The notes: generated by a model from the letters alone, not told the origin. A DNA stretch of 30,072 nucleotides from Prevotella sp. UBA5379 (GCA_002409785.1 DHOX01000070.1:1-30072), one strand, 5' to 3'. Shown: positions 15,199 to 24,039, numbered from the stretch's first letter. Numbers and translations: made by a program.

Positions 15199-16635
15199 AT
15201 GAGAATTCAGACGTTGTTAGTGGCCTCCTTCCTTTTGATGGGAATTACGGGGAGAGCTCAGGAAGATCCGGTCGTTATGACGATCGGCGGGGAGCCGGTG
15301 AACCTTTCTGAATTTGAATATTTTTATGATAAGAATAATTCAGAAGGAGCGATTGACAGAAAAAGTGTAAAGGATTTTGTTCCGTTTTTTGTGGATTACA
15401 AACTGAAGGTCAGGGCGGCTCAGGATGCACATCTTGATACTCTTCCTTCTTTCCAGCGCACTTTCCAGGCTTATCGTGACCAGCAATTAAGGCCATTACT
15501 GTTGAGTTTGGGAGATGTTGAGAGGGAGGCTCATAAAATCTATGGCTCTACCCGTCAGCGCATAGATGATCATGGTGGTATGATTAAGGTGGCTCAAATT
15601 CTGATCCCTCTGGGGCAAAGGGCTTCTGAAGGGCAGCAGCGGACCGCAGAACGGCTTGCTGATTCCCTCTATAATGCGTTGAGAAAAGGTGCTTCCTTTG
15701 CTGATCTGGCCCGCAGGTTCTCAGGTGATTCCGGATCTGCATCCACAGGTGGAAATCTGCCTTGGATGGTCCGGGGACAAACGCTCAAGGAGTTTGAAGA
15801 TGCGGCCTGGGGACTACGGGTGGGAGAGATCAGCCACCCGGTTCTTTCGCCGGCGGGCTATCATATTATATTATTGAAGGATAAGCGTTCTTTCTTTCCT
15901 TACGATTCTGTAGAGACAGACATTCGCCGGTTTATAGCGTCCAGTGGCCTACGGGAACAGTTGATTGATCATAAATTGGATTCCTTGGCAGACATAGCCC
16001 AAATGGACCGTGAGACGGTCCTGGTCCAGAAAGAAAGCGAGCAGATGGCTCGGAACCCGGGGTTGAAATATTTGATTCAGGAATATCATGATGGTCTTCT
16101 GCTTTATGAGATCTGTGACCGGACAATCTGGAATCAGGCTGCCTGGGATGAGAAGGAGCTAAAGAAATTTTTCAAGAAGAACAAGAAAAGATACCGGTGG
16201 AGCCAGCCTCGGTTCAGAGGGGTTGTCTGCTATTCTAAGGATAAAGGACAACTGGAAGCTGCCTGGAAAAGTTTGAAGGGCAGACCTTTTGAAAAGTGGT
16301 CAGACATACTGCGGAACACTTTCAGTGGAGATGGTACTGTCCGGGTGCAGAGCGGGATATTCAAACAGGGTGATAATGCCTTGGTTGACCGGGATATATT
16401 TAAAGTCAAGGAAGTGCCCCAGCCAGTGACCGGCTATCCTTATTCAGGAGTGTTTGGAAAGAAACTGAAAAGGGGGCCTAAAGACCTTTCTGACGTGCAG
16501 CCACTGGTGATCGTTGACTATCAGGATTTCCTGGAAAAGCGATGGGTGGATACTTTGCGAAAGAAATATCCGGTAAAAGTAAATACAACTGTATTGGCTA
16601 CGATAAATCAACATCATAATGAAATCATGAAATGA
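15199..16635 (+). CDS. Periplasmic parvulin-type peptidyl-prolyl isomerase
   Basis: The 478-residue protein has a signal peptide (MRIQTLLVASFLLMGITGRAQ, split near residue 21), a SurA/PrsA-like N-terminal region, and one clear parvulin domain at about 130-230, with VAQILIPLG at its start and the GGNLPWMVRG...GYHIILLKDKR end. The next ~240 residues have no recognisable second parvulin domain, though a short degenerate one may be present around residues 330-370. It probably helps fold outer-membrane or secreted proteins. The stop overlaps the next gene by four bases (ATGA, 16632-16635), so it is translationally coupled to a second parvulin. Confidence 0.85.
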   Translation: MRIQTLLVASFLLMGITGRAQEDPVVMTIGGEPVNLSEFEYFYDKNNSEGAIDRKSVKDFVPFFVDYKLKVRAAQDAHLDTLPSFQRTFQAYRDQQLRPLLLSLGDVEREAHKIYGSTRQRIDDHGGMIKVAQILIPLGQRASEGQQRTAERLADSLYNALRKGASFADLARRFSGDSGSASTGGNLPWMVRGQTLKEFEDAAWGLRVGEISHPVLSPAGYHIILLKDKRSFFPYDSVETDIRRFIASSGLREQLIDHKLDSLADIAQMDRETVLVQKESEQMARNPGLKYLIQEYHDGLLLYEICDRTIWNQAAWDEKELKKFFKKNKKRYRWSQPRFRGVVCYSKDKGQLEAAWKSLKGRPFEKWSDILRNTFSGDGTVRVQSGIFKQGDNALVDRDIFKVKEVPQPVTGYPYSGVFGKKLKRGPKDLSDVQPLVIVDYQDFLEKRWVDTLRKKYPVKVNTTVLATINQHHNEIMK

Positions 16636-18152
16636 AAAAGGAACAACATATATTTTTAGCCTTTATGGCTTTTCTGCTTCTTTTGGGAATTGGTTCCTAT
16701 GCTGCTCAGTCCCGTCAGGGATTGAGGGCTAAAGCAGTACCGGGTTTTTCTCTGCGTGATTCTGGTAAGACAGCAATACCCGGAGAGGTTCATAATGCCG
16801 TTAAGGTTCGTCCAACTGCAAAAAAGCAGGATTCTGCAGAGGCCGTCTCTGCTCCTGACGAAAACAGTATTGTGGACGAAGTAATCTGGGTGGTTGGCGA
16901 TGAGCCGATATTAAAATCAGATGTCGAAGCCTTGCGTTTGCAAGGTGAAGCTGAAGGGATGAAATTCTCGGGAGATCCCGATTGCTCTATTCCTGAACAA
17001 CTTGCCGTACAGAAACTTTTTCTCCACCAGGCTGCTCTGGATAGTATCCAGGTATCTGAATCGGATGTCAGTTCGGGCATTGATCAGCAGATTGACTATT
17101 GGGAACAAATGATTGGCTCAAAGGAAAAGTTGGAAGAGTACCGCAAGGAGAGTGTTGCTCAGATGCGTGAGGAAATGCATGATGAATTCAGAGACCGGCA
17201 ACTCATCCAGAAGGAACGTGAAAAGATCGTGGAGGATGTCAAGGTTACCCCCGGACAGGTCCGTACCTATTTCAGGACGGTTCCAGCCGATAGTATCCCT
17301 CTCGTTCCGACAGAGGTAGAGGTGGAGATCTTGACTCATCATCCAAAGGTCACACAGGCTGAAATAGACCGGATAAAAGCCCGTCTTCGTGATTTTACGG
17401 ACCGTATCAATAAGGGAGAGACAACCTTTGCCACTTTGGCACGTCTTTATTCGGAAGATCCTGAGTCTGCCCGTAATGGAGGAGAACTGGGCTATGTAGG
17501 TCGTGGAATGCTGGATCCTTCTTTTGCCAATGTAGCCTTCAACTTGACAGACCCTAAGAAGATTTCGAAGATTGTCGAGAGTGAATATGGATACCATATC
17601 ATCCAGTTGATTGACAAGCGTGGCGATAAGATTGACGTCCGTCATATCCTTTTGAAACCCCAGGTGTCCGACTCGGCCATTGTTAAGTCAACAGAGCAGT
17701 TGGATTCCATTGAAAGAGATATCAAAGCAAAGAAATTCTCTTTTGAGGAGGCTGCGACCTTCCTTTCTGATGATAAGGATACGAAGAGTAATCATGGATT
17801 GATGGTGAATAATTCGCAGACGTCTCGTACTTCCCGTTTCCAGATGAAAGACCTTCCTACGGAGGTGGCCCGTGTGGTAGATACCTTGAAAATAGGTGAA
17901 ATATCAGTTCCTTTTCAGATGATCGATTCAAAGGGAAAGACAACGATGGCAATTGTTAAACTCATTAATAGAGTAAAGGGACACCGGGCCAGTATATCTG
18001 AAGATTTTCAGGTCATGCGTGAGGTGGTCCTGAATAAGGAACGGGAGAAAGTCCTTCAAAACTGGATAGAGAACAAGATCAAGCACACCTATATACAAAT
18101 GAATGACCGATACAAGCATTGTCATTTCCAATATCAAGGTTGGGTAAGATGA
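16632..18152 (+). CDS. SurA-like peptidyl-prolyl isomerase with two parvulin domains
   Basis: The 506-residue protein has an N-terminal hydrophobic segment (about residues 8-24) acting as signal peptide or anchor, a low-complexity spacer to about 78, a helical SurA-like N domain (80-215), a well-conserved parvulin domain (228-330, with GGELGYVGRGML and YGYHIIQLIDKR) and a second, degenerate one (334-443, with VRHILLKP). This arrangement is that of SurA, the periplasmic chaperone that delivers beta-barrel proteins to the BAM complex. It starts within the stop of the previous parvulin gene and its own stop overlaps the OstA-like start by four bases (ATGA, 18149-18152). A functional link to outer-membrane assembly is inferred from this coupling. 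Confidence 0.87.
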   Translation: MKKEQHIFLAFMAFLLLLGIGSYAAQSRQGLRAKAVPGFSLRDSGKTAIPGEVHNAVKVRPTAKKQDSAEAVSAPDENSIVDEVIWVVGDEPILKSDVEALRLQGEAEGMKFSGDPDCSIPEQLAVQKLFLHQAALDSIQVSESDVSSGIDQQIDYWEQMIGSKEKLEEYRKESVAQMREEMHDEFRDRQLIQKEREKIVEDVKVTPGQVRTYFRTVPADSIPLVPTEVEVEILTHHPKVTQAEIDRIKARLRDFTDRINKGETTFATLARLYSEDPESARNGGELGYVGRGMLDPSFANVAFNLTDPKKISKIVESEYGYHIIQLIDKRGDKIDVRHILLKPQVSDSAIVKSTEQLDSIERDIKAKKFSFEEAATFLSDDKDTKSNHGLMVNNSQTSRTSRFQMKDLPTEVARVVDTLKIGEISVPFQMIDSKGKTTMAIVKLINRVKGHRASISEDFQVMREVVLNKEREKVLQNWIENKIKHTYIQMNDRYKHCHFQYQGWVR

Positions 18153-19873
18153 TTTTAAATAAGGTGGCAAACTCAATCTACCGCGGGCATAGATTCATTT
18201 TTTTGATTCTATGCCTGTTTGGCCTTTTCCTGTCTCAAGCTATGACGATGGATAAAAAGCATCATCCGTCAAACACAACCGACAGGATCTATCTTTTACA
18301 TTCTGATGAACTTTATTATAACCAGTTTGGCAATCATCCGGGAGCACAAGTTGTCAAGGGGCATGTTGCCTTCCGCCATCAAGGCGCATTCCTGTCTTGT
18401 GATAGTGCTTATTATTATCAGGAATCCAATTCAGTCAAAGCTTTTGGCCATGTCTATTTCCGCCAGGGAGACACCCTCTCCTTGAGTTGCGAGCGAGCTA
18501 CATACGATGGCACAGCACAACAGATGGAAGCCCGCAAGAATGTTGTCGTTCATCACCGGCGCCAGATATTACGTACGGACAGTTTAAATTACGACCGTCT
18601 TTATAATCAGATCTTTTTCTTTGACGGTGGCTCTCTCGTAGACGGTCACAACCGGTTGGTGTCCGACTGGGGCACCTATTATCCTGAGACCAGACAGGCT
18701 GTGTTCTATTATAATGTTCATTTGAGGAGTCCTAAGCATATCATTTCTACGGATACCCTGTATTATGACGTGAAAAAAGCATCCGCTCACATTCTCGGCC
18801 CGAGGTCGACAATCCGCTCCGGCCAGACCGTCATCCGAACCTCAAATGCCTACTATAATACCCGCACGGACCGTGCACGGATGTATGGCCGTTCAACGGT
18901 TGTCGACGGTACCAGAACGATTACGGGCGATAGCCTTTTCTATGTCAAGAACGGAAACAGCTGGGGATATGGACGGGTAGTCTATAGAGATAATAAGAAC
19001 CAGAACGCCTTGCATTGTGGCCTCTTCCGCTATAATGAGCGGACAGGATTTGGTTTTGCAACGCATAATCCTGTGGCTTATGAATATTCACATAAGGATA
19101 CGCTCTATGTCCACGCTGATACGATGAAAATCTACACTTTTAACATCAACAAGAAGGATGCTTACCGTAAAGTGCTGGCTTTTCATAAAGTAAGGGCTTT
19201 TCGCACGGACATTCAGGCCATCTGTGATTCTCTGGTTTACAACAGCAAGGATTCCTGTATGACCATGTATCACGATCCAATTGTCTGGAATGCGGGCCGT
19301 CAGCTGTTGGGTGAAGTGATCAATGCCTATCTGGCGGATTCTACCCTTCGGAAGGCAGATGTGATCGGTCAGGCTCTGTCTGTTGAGATCCTTCCGGACA
19401 GTATACATTTCAATCAGATTTCTTCAAGGGTAATGCACTCTTATTTTAAAAATGGAAACCCTCATCTCTCAGTGGCGATAGGCAATGTACAGGCTGTTTA
19501 CTATCCGGTTAATGATAAAGACAGTTCTCTGACGGGACTGAACTATACGGAAACGGATACGATGAGAATGTATATGTCTCCACAGAAACAACTGCAACGT
19601 ATCTGGATGCCGAAATCACAGGGAACCATTTATCCGATGACACAGATTCCGCCTTCAAAATTAAAACTCCCTGATTTTGAATGGTTTGCCGATCTTCGGC
19701 CTAAAAACAAAGATGATATCTATGTATGGCGGGGGAAGGGTCATGGGCAAAAGCTAAAGGCCCAAAAGCGTCACCAGGCTCCTTTGCAGCATATCGGGGA
19801 CCAAGAGCACCTGAGCGAAGTACCGCCTAAGAATGATGCGCGGAAACCACGGCCTTTGCAGCCGAAGTCTTAG
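18149..19873 (+). CDS. OstA-like protein (LptA/LptD N-terminal domain family)
   Basis: The 574-residue protein has an N-terminal hydrophobic signal or anchor (around FIFLILCLFGLFLSQA) followed by repeated beta-strand units like the OstA/LptA fold: VVKGHVAFRHQGAFLSCDSAYYY, KAFGHVYFRQGDTLSLSCERATYD and similar, each with a DS/D-x-YY ending. These are typical of the OstA-like N domain of Bacteroidota that makes a lipid-binding beta-jellyroll. It lacks a recognisable C-terminal beta-barrel, so it is not a full LptD. I chose the ATG at 18149, which overlaps the stop of the SurA-like gene; a TTG at 18119 would add ten unlikely residues. A periplasmic LPS-transport role is plausible but inferred. 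The C-terminal ~60 residues are basic and low in complexity. Confidence 0.82.
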   Translation: MILNKVANSIYRGHRFIFLILCLFGLFLSQAMTMDKKHHPSNTTDRIYLLHSDELYYNQFGNHPGAQVVKGHVAFRHQGAFLSCDSAYYYQESNSVKAFGHVYFRQGDTLSLSCERATYDGTAQQMEARKNVVVHHRRQILRTDSLNYDRLYNQIFFFDGGSLVDGHNRLVSDWGTYYPETRQAVFYYNVHLRSPKHIISTDTLYYDVKKASAHILGPRSTIRSGQTVIRTSNAYYNTRTDRARMYGRSTVVDGTRTITGDSLFYVKNGNSWGYGRVVYRDNKNQNALHCGLFRYNERTGFGFATHNPVAYEYSHKDTLYVHADTMKIYTFNINKKDAYRKVLAFHKVRAFRTDIQAICDSLVYNSKDSCMTMYHDPIVWNAGRQLLGEVINAYLADSTLRKADVIGQALSVEILPDSIHFNQISSRVMHSYFKNGNPHLSVAIGNVQAVYYPVNDKDSSLTGLNYTETDTMRMYMSPQKQLQRIWMPKSQGTIYPMTQIPPSKLKLPDFEWFADLRPKNKDDIYVWRGKGHGQKLKAQKRHQAPLQHIGDQEHLSEVPPKNDARKPRPLQPKS

Positions 19874-20075
19874 ACCTGTGGTATCGTTCAAACAGGGAAA
19901 TATCGATCCCTTAATAATTAGGTATAAGTAAAGACGTTTTAGGTCAGGGATTCTTTCTGGTATGAAATTTGCTGATAGCTTAAAAGCAGGATATTGATAG
20001 GGTCTGAAACAGAAGATTTTTACTGTGAAGGGCTGGTTTCCTGATCGATGAAGTAGAATCATAAAAAGTTGGTTT

Positions 20076-21911
20076 ATGAGTGATAGAATACAACTTCTTC
20101 CGGATTCTGTAGCCAATCAGATAGCAGCAGGGGAAGTGATACAGCGACCGGCATCTGTCATCAAAGAGCTGGTTGAGAATGCTGTGGATGCCGGAGCAAA
20201 GACTGTCCATGTCGTGGTGGTGGATGCCGGTCGTACTTCCATTCAGGTGATAGATGACGGTTGTGGTATGTCAGAGACGGATGCCCGTCTGGCCTTTGAG
20301 CGTCATGCTACTTCCAAGATCAGGCAAGCAGAGGATCTGTTCGCACTTCATACGATGGGTTTTAGAGGAGAAGCCTTGCCCTCCATTGCGGCAGTTGCAC
20401 AGGTGAAGTTGAAAACGCGTCAGGCCCAGGACGAGATCGGTTCTCAGCTATCGATCTCTGCTTCAGAATTTGTGAGTGAAGAGCCTTGCTCCTGTCCGGT
20501 AGGGAGTAATTTTAAGGTTGAAAACCTGTTCTTTAATGTTCCTGCGCGCCGGAAGTTCCTGAAGTCGAATACGACCGAACTGAATAACATTATCACCGCT
20601 TTTGAGCGTATTGTGCTGGTAGATCCGCAGATTACATTTACCTTGCATAGTAACGGCGCCGAACTTTTCAGTCTTCGACCGGGTAATTTCCGGCAGCGGA
20701 TTGTGGAAGTTTTCGGGAAACGGTTAAATCAGGATTTACTGCCTTTAAAGGTGGATACGACACTTTGTAAGATTAACGGTTTTGTAGGGAAACCGGAATC
20801 TGCCAGAAAAAAGGGTGTCAAGCAGTTCTTTTTCGTCAACGGACGGTTCATGCGTCATCCTTATTTTCATAAAGCCGTGCTCAATGCTTATGAGCGACTG
20901 ATTCCTTCAGATGAGCAGATCCCATACTTTCTCAGTTTTGAAGTAGATCCCCGGAATATTGATGTGAATATCCATCCGACCAAGACCGAAATAAAATTTG
21001 ATAATGAGCAGGCGATCTGGCAGATTCTTTCAGCTGCTGTAAGAGATGCAGTAGGAATGTTCAATGATGTTCCTTCGATAGATTTTGATACTGTCGGTAA
21101 GCCGGATATTCCGGTGTTCAATCCTGATAGTAACATGGTGAATCCGAAAGTTAATTATAATTCCGACTATAATCCGTTCAACACAATGTCTTCTTCCGGA
21201 CGGGCTACTTCCAACTCTTCATCTCAGTGGGGAGAACTTTATAAAGGATTGGGGAAGGAACAAGGACATCCTGAAGAGGAGATCTTTCCTGAAAGCAAAG
21301 TTTCCAGCTCCGATCGGCAGTCCCGGATAACAGATGAAAAGTCGCCTGCCCATTATCAATATAAAGGAAAATACATTCTTACGGCAGTGAAATCGGGACT
21401 GATGTTTATTGACCAGCATAGGGCTCATGTCCGTATCCTTTACGAACAATATCTTCAAAGACTTGGGCAGCATAAAAACCATTCTCAAAGAGTTCTTTTT
21501 CCTGAAGTTGTTCAGATACCTGCTTCTGATCAGGTCATGTTGAAAAAGGTCTTGCCGGAAATGGAAGAACTCGGCTTTGAACTTTCTGATCTGGGGAAGG
21601 GGAGCTATGCTGTCAACGGCGTTCCTGAAGGTCTGGAAGGGTTGGATTTTTCCAGACTGGTTTCGGATATGATCAGTTCTGCCATAGAGAAAGGATCAAA
21701 GGTTAAAGAGGAGATGGATCGTACCTTGGCTGTCAGTCTGGCTCGTCATGCAGCGATACCGCAAGGGCAAGTACTTAACAATGACGAGATGGAAAATATT
21801 GTCAATAGTTTGTTTGCTTGTCCCCATCCTAAGTACACTCCGGATGGAAAATGTATTGTGGGGATTCTTCCACAGCAGGAGATAGATCATCTGTTAGATG
21901 AGTCACAATGA
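20076..21911 (+). CDS. mutL: DNA mismatch repair protein MutL
   Basis: MutL couples mismatch recognition by MutS to strand removal. The 611-residue protein has the GHKL ATPase motifs ELVENAVDAGA (31-41), DDGCGM (60-65) and GFRGEAL (95-101), the transducer domain to about 330, a linker of ~90 low-complexity residues, and a C-terminal dimerisation domain. The C-terminal motifs differ from those of endonuclease-type MutL: DQHRAHVRILYE (446-457) instead of DQHAxxExxxxE, ARH (556-558) instead of a cysteine-containing motif, and CPHPKY (582-587) instead of CPHGRP. The gene follows OstA by 202 bases, in which I see no promoter consensus. Start at the ATG 20076 gives the normal N-terminus. Confidence 0.95.
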   Translation: MSDRIQLLPDSVANQIAAGEVIQRPASVIKELVENAVDAGAKTVHVVVVDAGRTSIQVIDDGCGMSETDARLAFERHATSKIRQAEDLFALHTMGFRGEALPSIAAVAQVKLKTRQAQDEIGSQLSISASEFVSEEPCSCPVGSNFKVENLFFNVPARRKFLKSNTTELNNIITAFERIVLVDPQITFTLHSNGAELFSLRPGNFRQRIVEVFGKRLNQDLLPLKVDTTLCKINGFVGKPESARKKGVKQFFFVNGRFMRHPYFHKAVLNAYERLIPSDEQIPYFLSFEVDPRNIDVNIHPTKTEIKFDNEQAIWQILSAAVRDAVGMFNDVPSIDFDTVGKPDIPVFNPDSNMVNPKVNYNSDYNPFNTMSSSGRATSNSSSQWGELYKGLGKEQGHPEEEIFPESKVSSSDRQSRITDEKSPAHYQYKGKYILTAVKSGLMFIDQHRAHVRILYEQYLQRLGQHKNHSQRVLFPEVVQIPASDQVMLKKVLPEMEELGFELSDLGKGSYAVNGVPEGLEGLDFSRLVSDMISSAIEKGSKVKEEMDRTLAVSLARHAAIPQGQVLNNDEMENIVNSLFACPHPKYTPDGKCIVGILPQQEIDHLLDESQ

Positions 21912-22040
21912 GAAAAGCGGAAGGAAAGTGGTCTGTTAGAGTCGTAAAGGGGAAGGGAGAGAAGAACATTGCCTTGAGAATGTAAATTAAATTCCAAACT
22001 GAAGGCTAAAACAGCTGGAAAAGCGGTTGAAGTCTTGTGT

Positions 22041-22076
22041 AAATAAAATTTTTAGTTAAAAACTACAATTTTATTT
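22041..22076. repeat. AT-rich imperfect palindrome upstream of ompA
   Basis: AAATAAAATT (22041-22050) pairs with AATTTTATTT (22067-22076), and inside it TAGTT (22053-22057) pairs with AACTA (22061-22065) around AAA. The 15-bp stem is broken only by TT opposite C. It ends 32 bases before the ompA -7 element and about 130 bases after the mutL stop. It could be a bidirectional terminator, an upstream element for RNA polymerase, or a regulator site. Confidence 0.5.
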
Positions 22077-22108
22077 CAATAAAGACGGATAATATTGAAA
22101 ATAATGTT

Positions 22109-22116
22109 TATCTTTG
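22109..22116 (+). promoter_or_regulatory. -7 promoter element for ompA
   Basis: TATCTTTG matches TAnnTTTG. The predicted start near 22121 gives a leader of about 48 bases before the ATG at 22169. The upstream 70 bases are strongly AT-rich, as expected for a highly expressed envelope gene. Confidence 0.7.
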
Positions 22117-22168
22117 CGAAGAAATTAAGAGTAATAATAAATTTAAATTGAGTGTTAAACTAAAAGTT

Positions 22169-23329
22169 ATGAAAAAGTTTTTGATTCTTTTGGCTTGTGC
22201 TACTACGATGTCTACGGGCGTTTTCGCTCAAGATGACCAGAGTGCACAAGACGCTACACCTTCACAGAAGTACAGTGTGGCAACAAATTCTTTCTGGAGC
22301 AATTGGTTTCTCCAGGGAGGTGCCAGTTGGAATGCATGGTATTCTAATGAGGAACGTGGATTGGGTCTTGCCAAATCTCCGTTGAAGAAGTTTCGTTCTA
22401 ATCCCGGTGCTTCTATCGCTTTAGGAAAATGGTTTACTCCGGGAATTGGCCTTCGTACCAAAGTTCAGGGCATTTGGGGTAAGAGCGTTACCGATGATAA
22501 TAATTATGGTAACTTCAATAAGTACTGGACCGTCAATGAGCAGGTAATGTTCAATCTGAGCAACCTGATCTGTGGCTACAATCCAAGTCGTGTATGGAAT
22601 GTGATCCCATTTGCAGGTGCAGGTTTCACTCGTTCTATGACTTACAACCGTTATGCAATGGACCTCAGTGTCGGTTTGCAGTCAAGTTGGAAGGTCAGCA
22701 AGCGGGTAAATATCTATGCTGAGGCTGGCTGGATCCGTATGGAAGGTGATGGTGATGGTATCCAAAATGGTGACTATGGTCATCGTGGCTGGGACTCTCA
22801 CGACAATCAGTTGTATGCTGAACTTGGCCTCAATATCAACCTGGGTAAGGCTAGCTGGAACAAGGTTCCTGATGTAGACGCATTGAATGCTATGCACCAG
22901 TCTCAGATTGACGCTTTGAAGAGTCAACTGAATGATGCTAATGCTGAGAACGAGCGCCTGAAGAATGAATTGGCTAATCAGAAGCCAGCCGAGAGTGTAA
23001 AGGCATTTGTCAACACACCGGTTTCTGTATTCTTCAATCTTAACAAGGCTACGATTGCTTCTCAGAAGGATCTCGTAAATGTTCGCGCTTTAGCTAACTA
23101 TGCTAAGGACAACAGCAGCAAGTTGAATGTTACAGGTTATGCTGACAAGGCAACGGGTACTCCTGCTTATAACCAGAAACTGTCTGAAAGACGTGCTCAG
23201 ACTGTTGCTAACGAACTCGTTAAGATGGGTGTAGACAGCAGTAACATTAACGCTAAGGGTGAAGGTGGTGTAGATGATCTCTCTCCAATTTCCTTCAACC
23301 GTCGTGCAACTGTTCAGGTGGCTGAATAA
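22169..23329 (+). CDS. ompA: OmpA family outer-membrane protein
   Basis: The 386-residue protein anchors the outer membrane to peptidoglycan. It has a signal peptide (MKKFLILLACATTMSTGVFAQ, cleavage likely after AQ or before DD), an N-terminal beta-barrel of about 200 residues rich in aromatic strands ending LGLNINLGKASW, a short coiled coil (IDALKSQLNDANAENERLK), and a C-terminal OmpA domain (about 280-386) with SVFFNLNKATI, GYADKATG and the LSERRAQTVANEL motif. I chose the ATG at 22169; a TTG at 22148 in frame would put seven residues before the signal peptide. It has its own promoter and a strong terminator, so it is a single-gene unit. Codon usage looks more biased than in neighbours, in line with high expression. 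Confidence 0.93.
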   Translation: MKKFLILLACATTMSTGVFAQDDQSAQDATPSQKYSVATNSFWSNWFLQGGASWNAWYSNEERGLGLAKSPLKKFRSNPGASIALGKWFTPGIGLRTKVQGIWGKSVTDDNNYGNFNKYWTVNEQVMFNLSNLICGYNPSRVWNVIPFAGAGFTRSMTYNRYAMDLSVGLQSSWKVSKRVNIYAEAGWIRMEGDGDGIQNGDYGHRGWDSHDNQLYAELGLNINLGKASWNKVPDVDALNAMHQSQIDALKSQLNDANAENERLKNELANQKPAESVKAFVNTPVSVFFNLNKATIASQKDLVNVRALANYAKDNSSKLNVTGYADKATGTPAYNQKLSERRAQTVANELVKMGVDSSNINAKGEGGVDDLSPISFNRRATVQVAE

Positions 23330-23350
23330 GTCAATTTTTAAAGATAAAAA

Positions 23351-23384
23351 GAGAGGGCGGTTTCGCAAGAAACCGCCTTTTTTC
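23351..23384 (+). terminator. Rho-independent terminator after ompA
   Basis: A perfect 9-bp stem, GGCGGTTTC (23356-23364) and GAAACCGCC (23369-23377), with the stable loop GCAA, is followed by six T. It lies about 25 bases after the ompA stop. Confidence 0.92.
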
Positions 23385-23533
23385 GTGATCTTGATTTTCT
23401 TATGACCGGCAAGATGACGTCTTATGAGATCAGTTGTTCCTGTTTTATACGGGAATTGACAGACTTCACAGAGGTGATGATCCTATATAGGAAGTGTGTT
23501 TTTTAGAATTTTCTTAAAAAAAGCAACGAAAAG

Positions 23534-23565
23534 TTTGGCAGATTGAAAGAAAGTCTTTACCTTTG
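23534..23565 (+). promoter_or_regulatory. Consensus promoter for tRNA-Val
   Basis: TTTG at 23534-23537 and TACCTTTG at 23558-23565 are separated by 20 bases, giving both the -33 and -7 boxes of the Bacteroidota primary promoter. It is the best match in the window and lies 21 bases before the tRNA. Confidence 0.8.
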
Positions 23566-23586
23566 CACCCGTTCTCCAAACAAGGA

Positions 23587-23661
23587 GGGCGTTTAGCTCA
23601 GCTGGTTTAGAGCATCTGCCTTACAAGCAGAGGGTCGGCGGTTCGAATCCGTCAACGCCCA
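23587..23661 (+). tRNA. tRNA-Val, anticodon UAC
   Basis: The 75-base gene folds as a cloverleaf: acceptor GGGCGTT with AACGCCC, D arm GCTC/GAGC, anticodon arm TCTGC/GCAGA with loop CTTACAA (anticodon TAC, reading GUA and other valine codons), and T arm GGCGG/CCGTC with loop TTCGAAT. The discriminator base is A. CCA is not encoded and must be added afterwards. It has its own promoter and terminator. A supposed protein antisense to it (SNRRPSACKADAL) is a well-known artefact. Confidence 0.96.
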
Positions 23662-23671
23662 CGAGGGGTGT

Positions 23672-23705
23672 TCCCTGTAGTCTTTCGGGACTGCAGGGAT
23701 TTTTT
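23672..23705 (+). terminator. Terminator after tRNA-Val
   Basis: TCCCTGTAGTC (23672-23682) pairs with GACTGCAGGGA (23689-23699) in an 11-bp stem with one T-G wobble and the loop TTTCGG, followed by six T. Confidence 0.9.
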
Positions 23706-24031
23706 GTTCCCGATTGCTCCAATTGAAAAATGAAGCAATCCAGGATTCCAAAAACGGATCATTTCGGATCCCTGATTCTGGGATCCTCATGGAGGAGCAA
23801 TATGCATCATATCGGTCACAATTGACTATGGTCGTGAGAATCAGTGACTATGATTCTTATCGTTAAAACAATAACAATATTATTTGAACTCATTTTCATA
23901 CTGCCGGAATCAAGGGCTTTGAACGAGTTGAGAAAGAATAAGGCTTGCTCGTTCTGGCATGAGTTTATATGTTTTTCTTTGTTTTAAAATAATTTATCAA
24001 TTCTATTTTAGGCGTTATCGATTTTAATCAT
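23706..24031. other. Gene-free stretch with four inverted repeats
   Basis: No coding frame is credible between the tRNA terminator and purB. Pairings that can be read are GATTGCT/AGCAATC (23712-23718 with 23734-23740), GGATCCC/GGGATCC (23766-23772 with 23780-23786), AGAATCA/TGATTCT (23837-23843 with 23851-23857), and a nested pair AACTCAT/ATGAGTT (23887-23893 with 23959-23965) enclosing GAACGAG/CTCGTTC (23921-23927 with 23948-23954). TGACTATG occurs twice (23823, 23845). No repeat of the tRNA 3' end is seen, so there is no sign of an integrated element. Confidence 0.5.
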
Positions 24032-24039
24032 TATATTTG
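24032..24039 (+). promoter_or_regulatory. -7 promoter element for purB
   Basis: TATATTTG matches TAnnTTTG, 22 bases before the purB ATG at 24062. The predicted leader is very short (about 18 bases). Confidence 0.7.

Noticed and set aside
23593..23790. Minus-strand frame of 65 codons containing SNRRPSACKADAL
   Set aside because: It is the translation of the antisense strand of tRNA-Val and its terminator; this peptide is a well-known annotation artefact.
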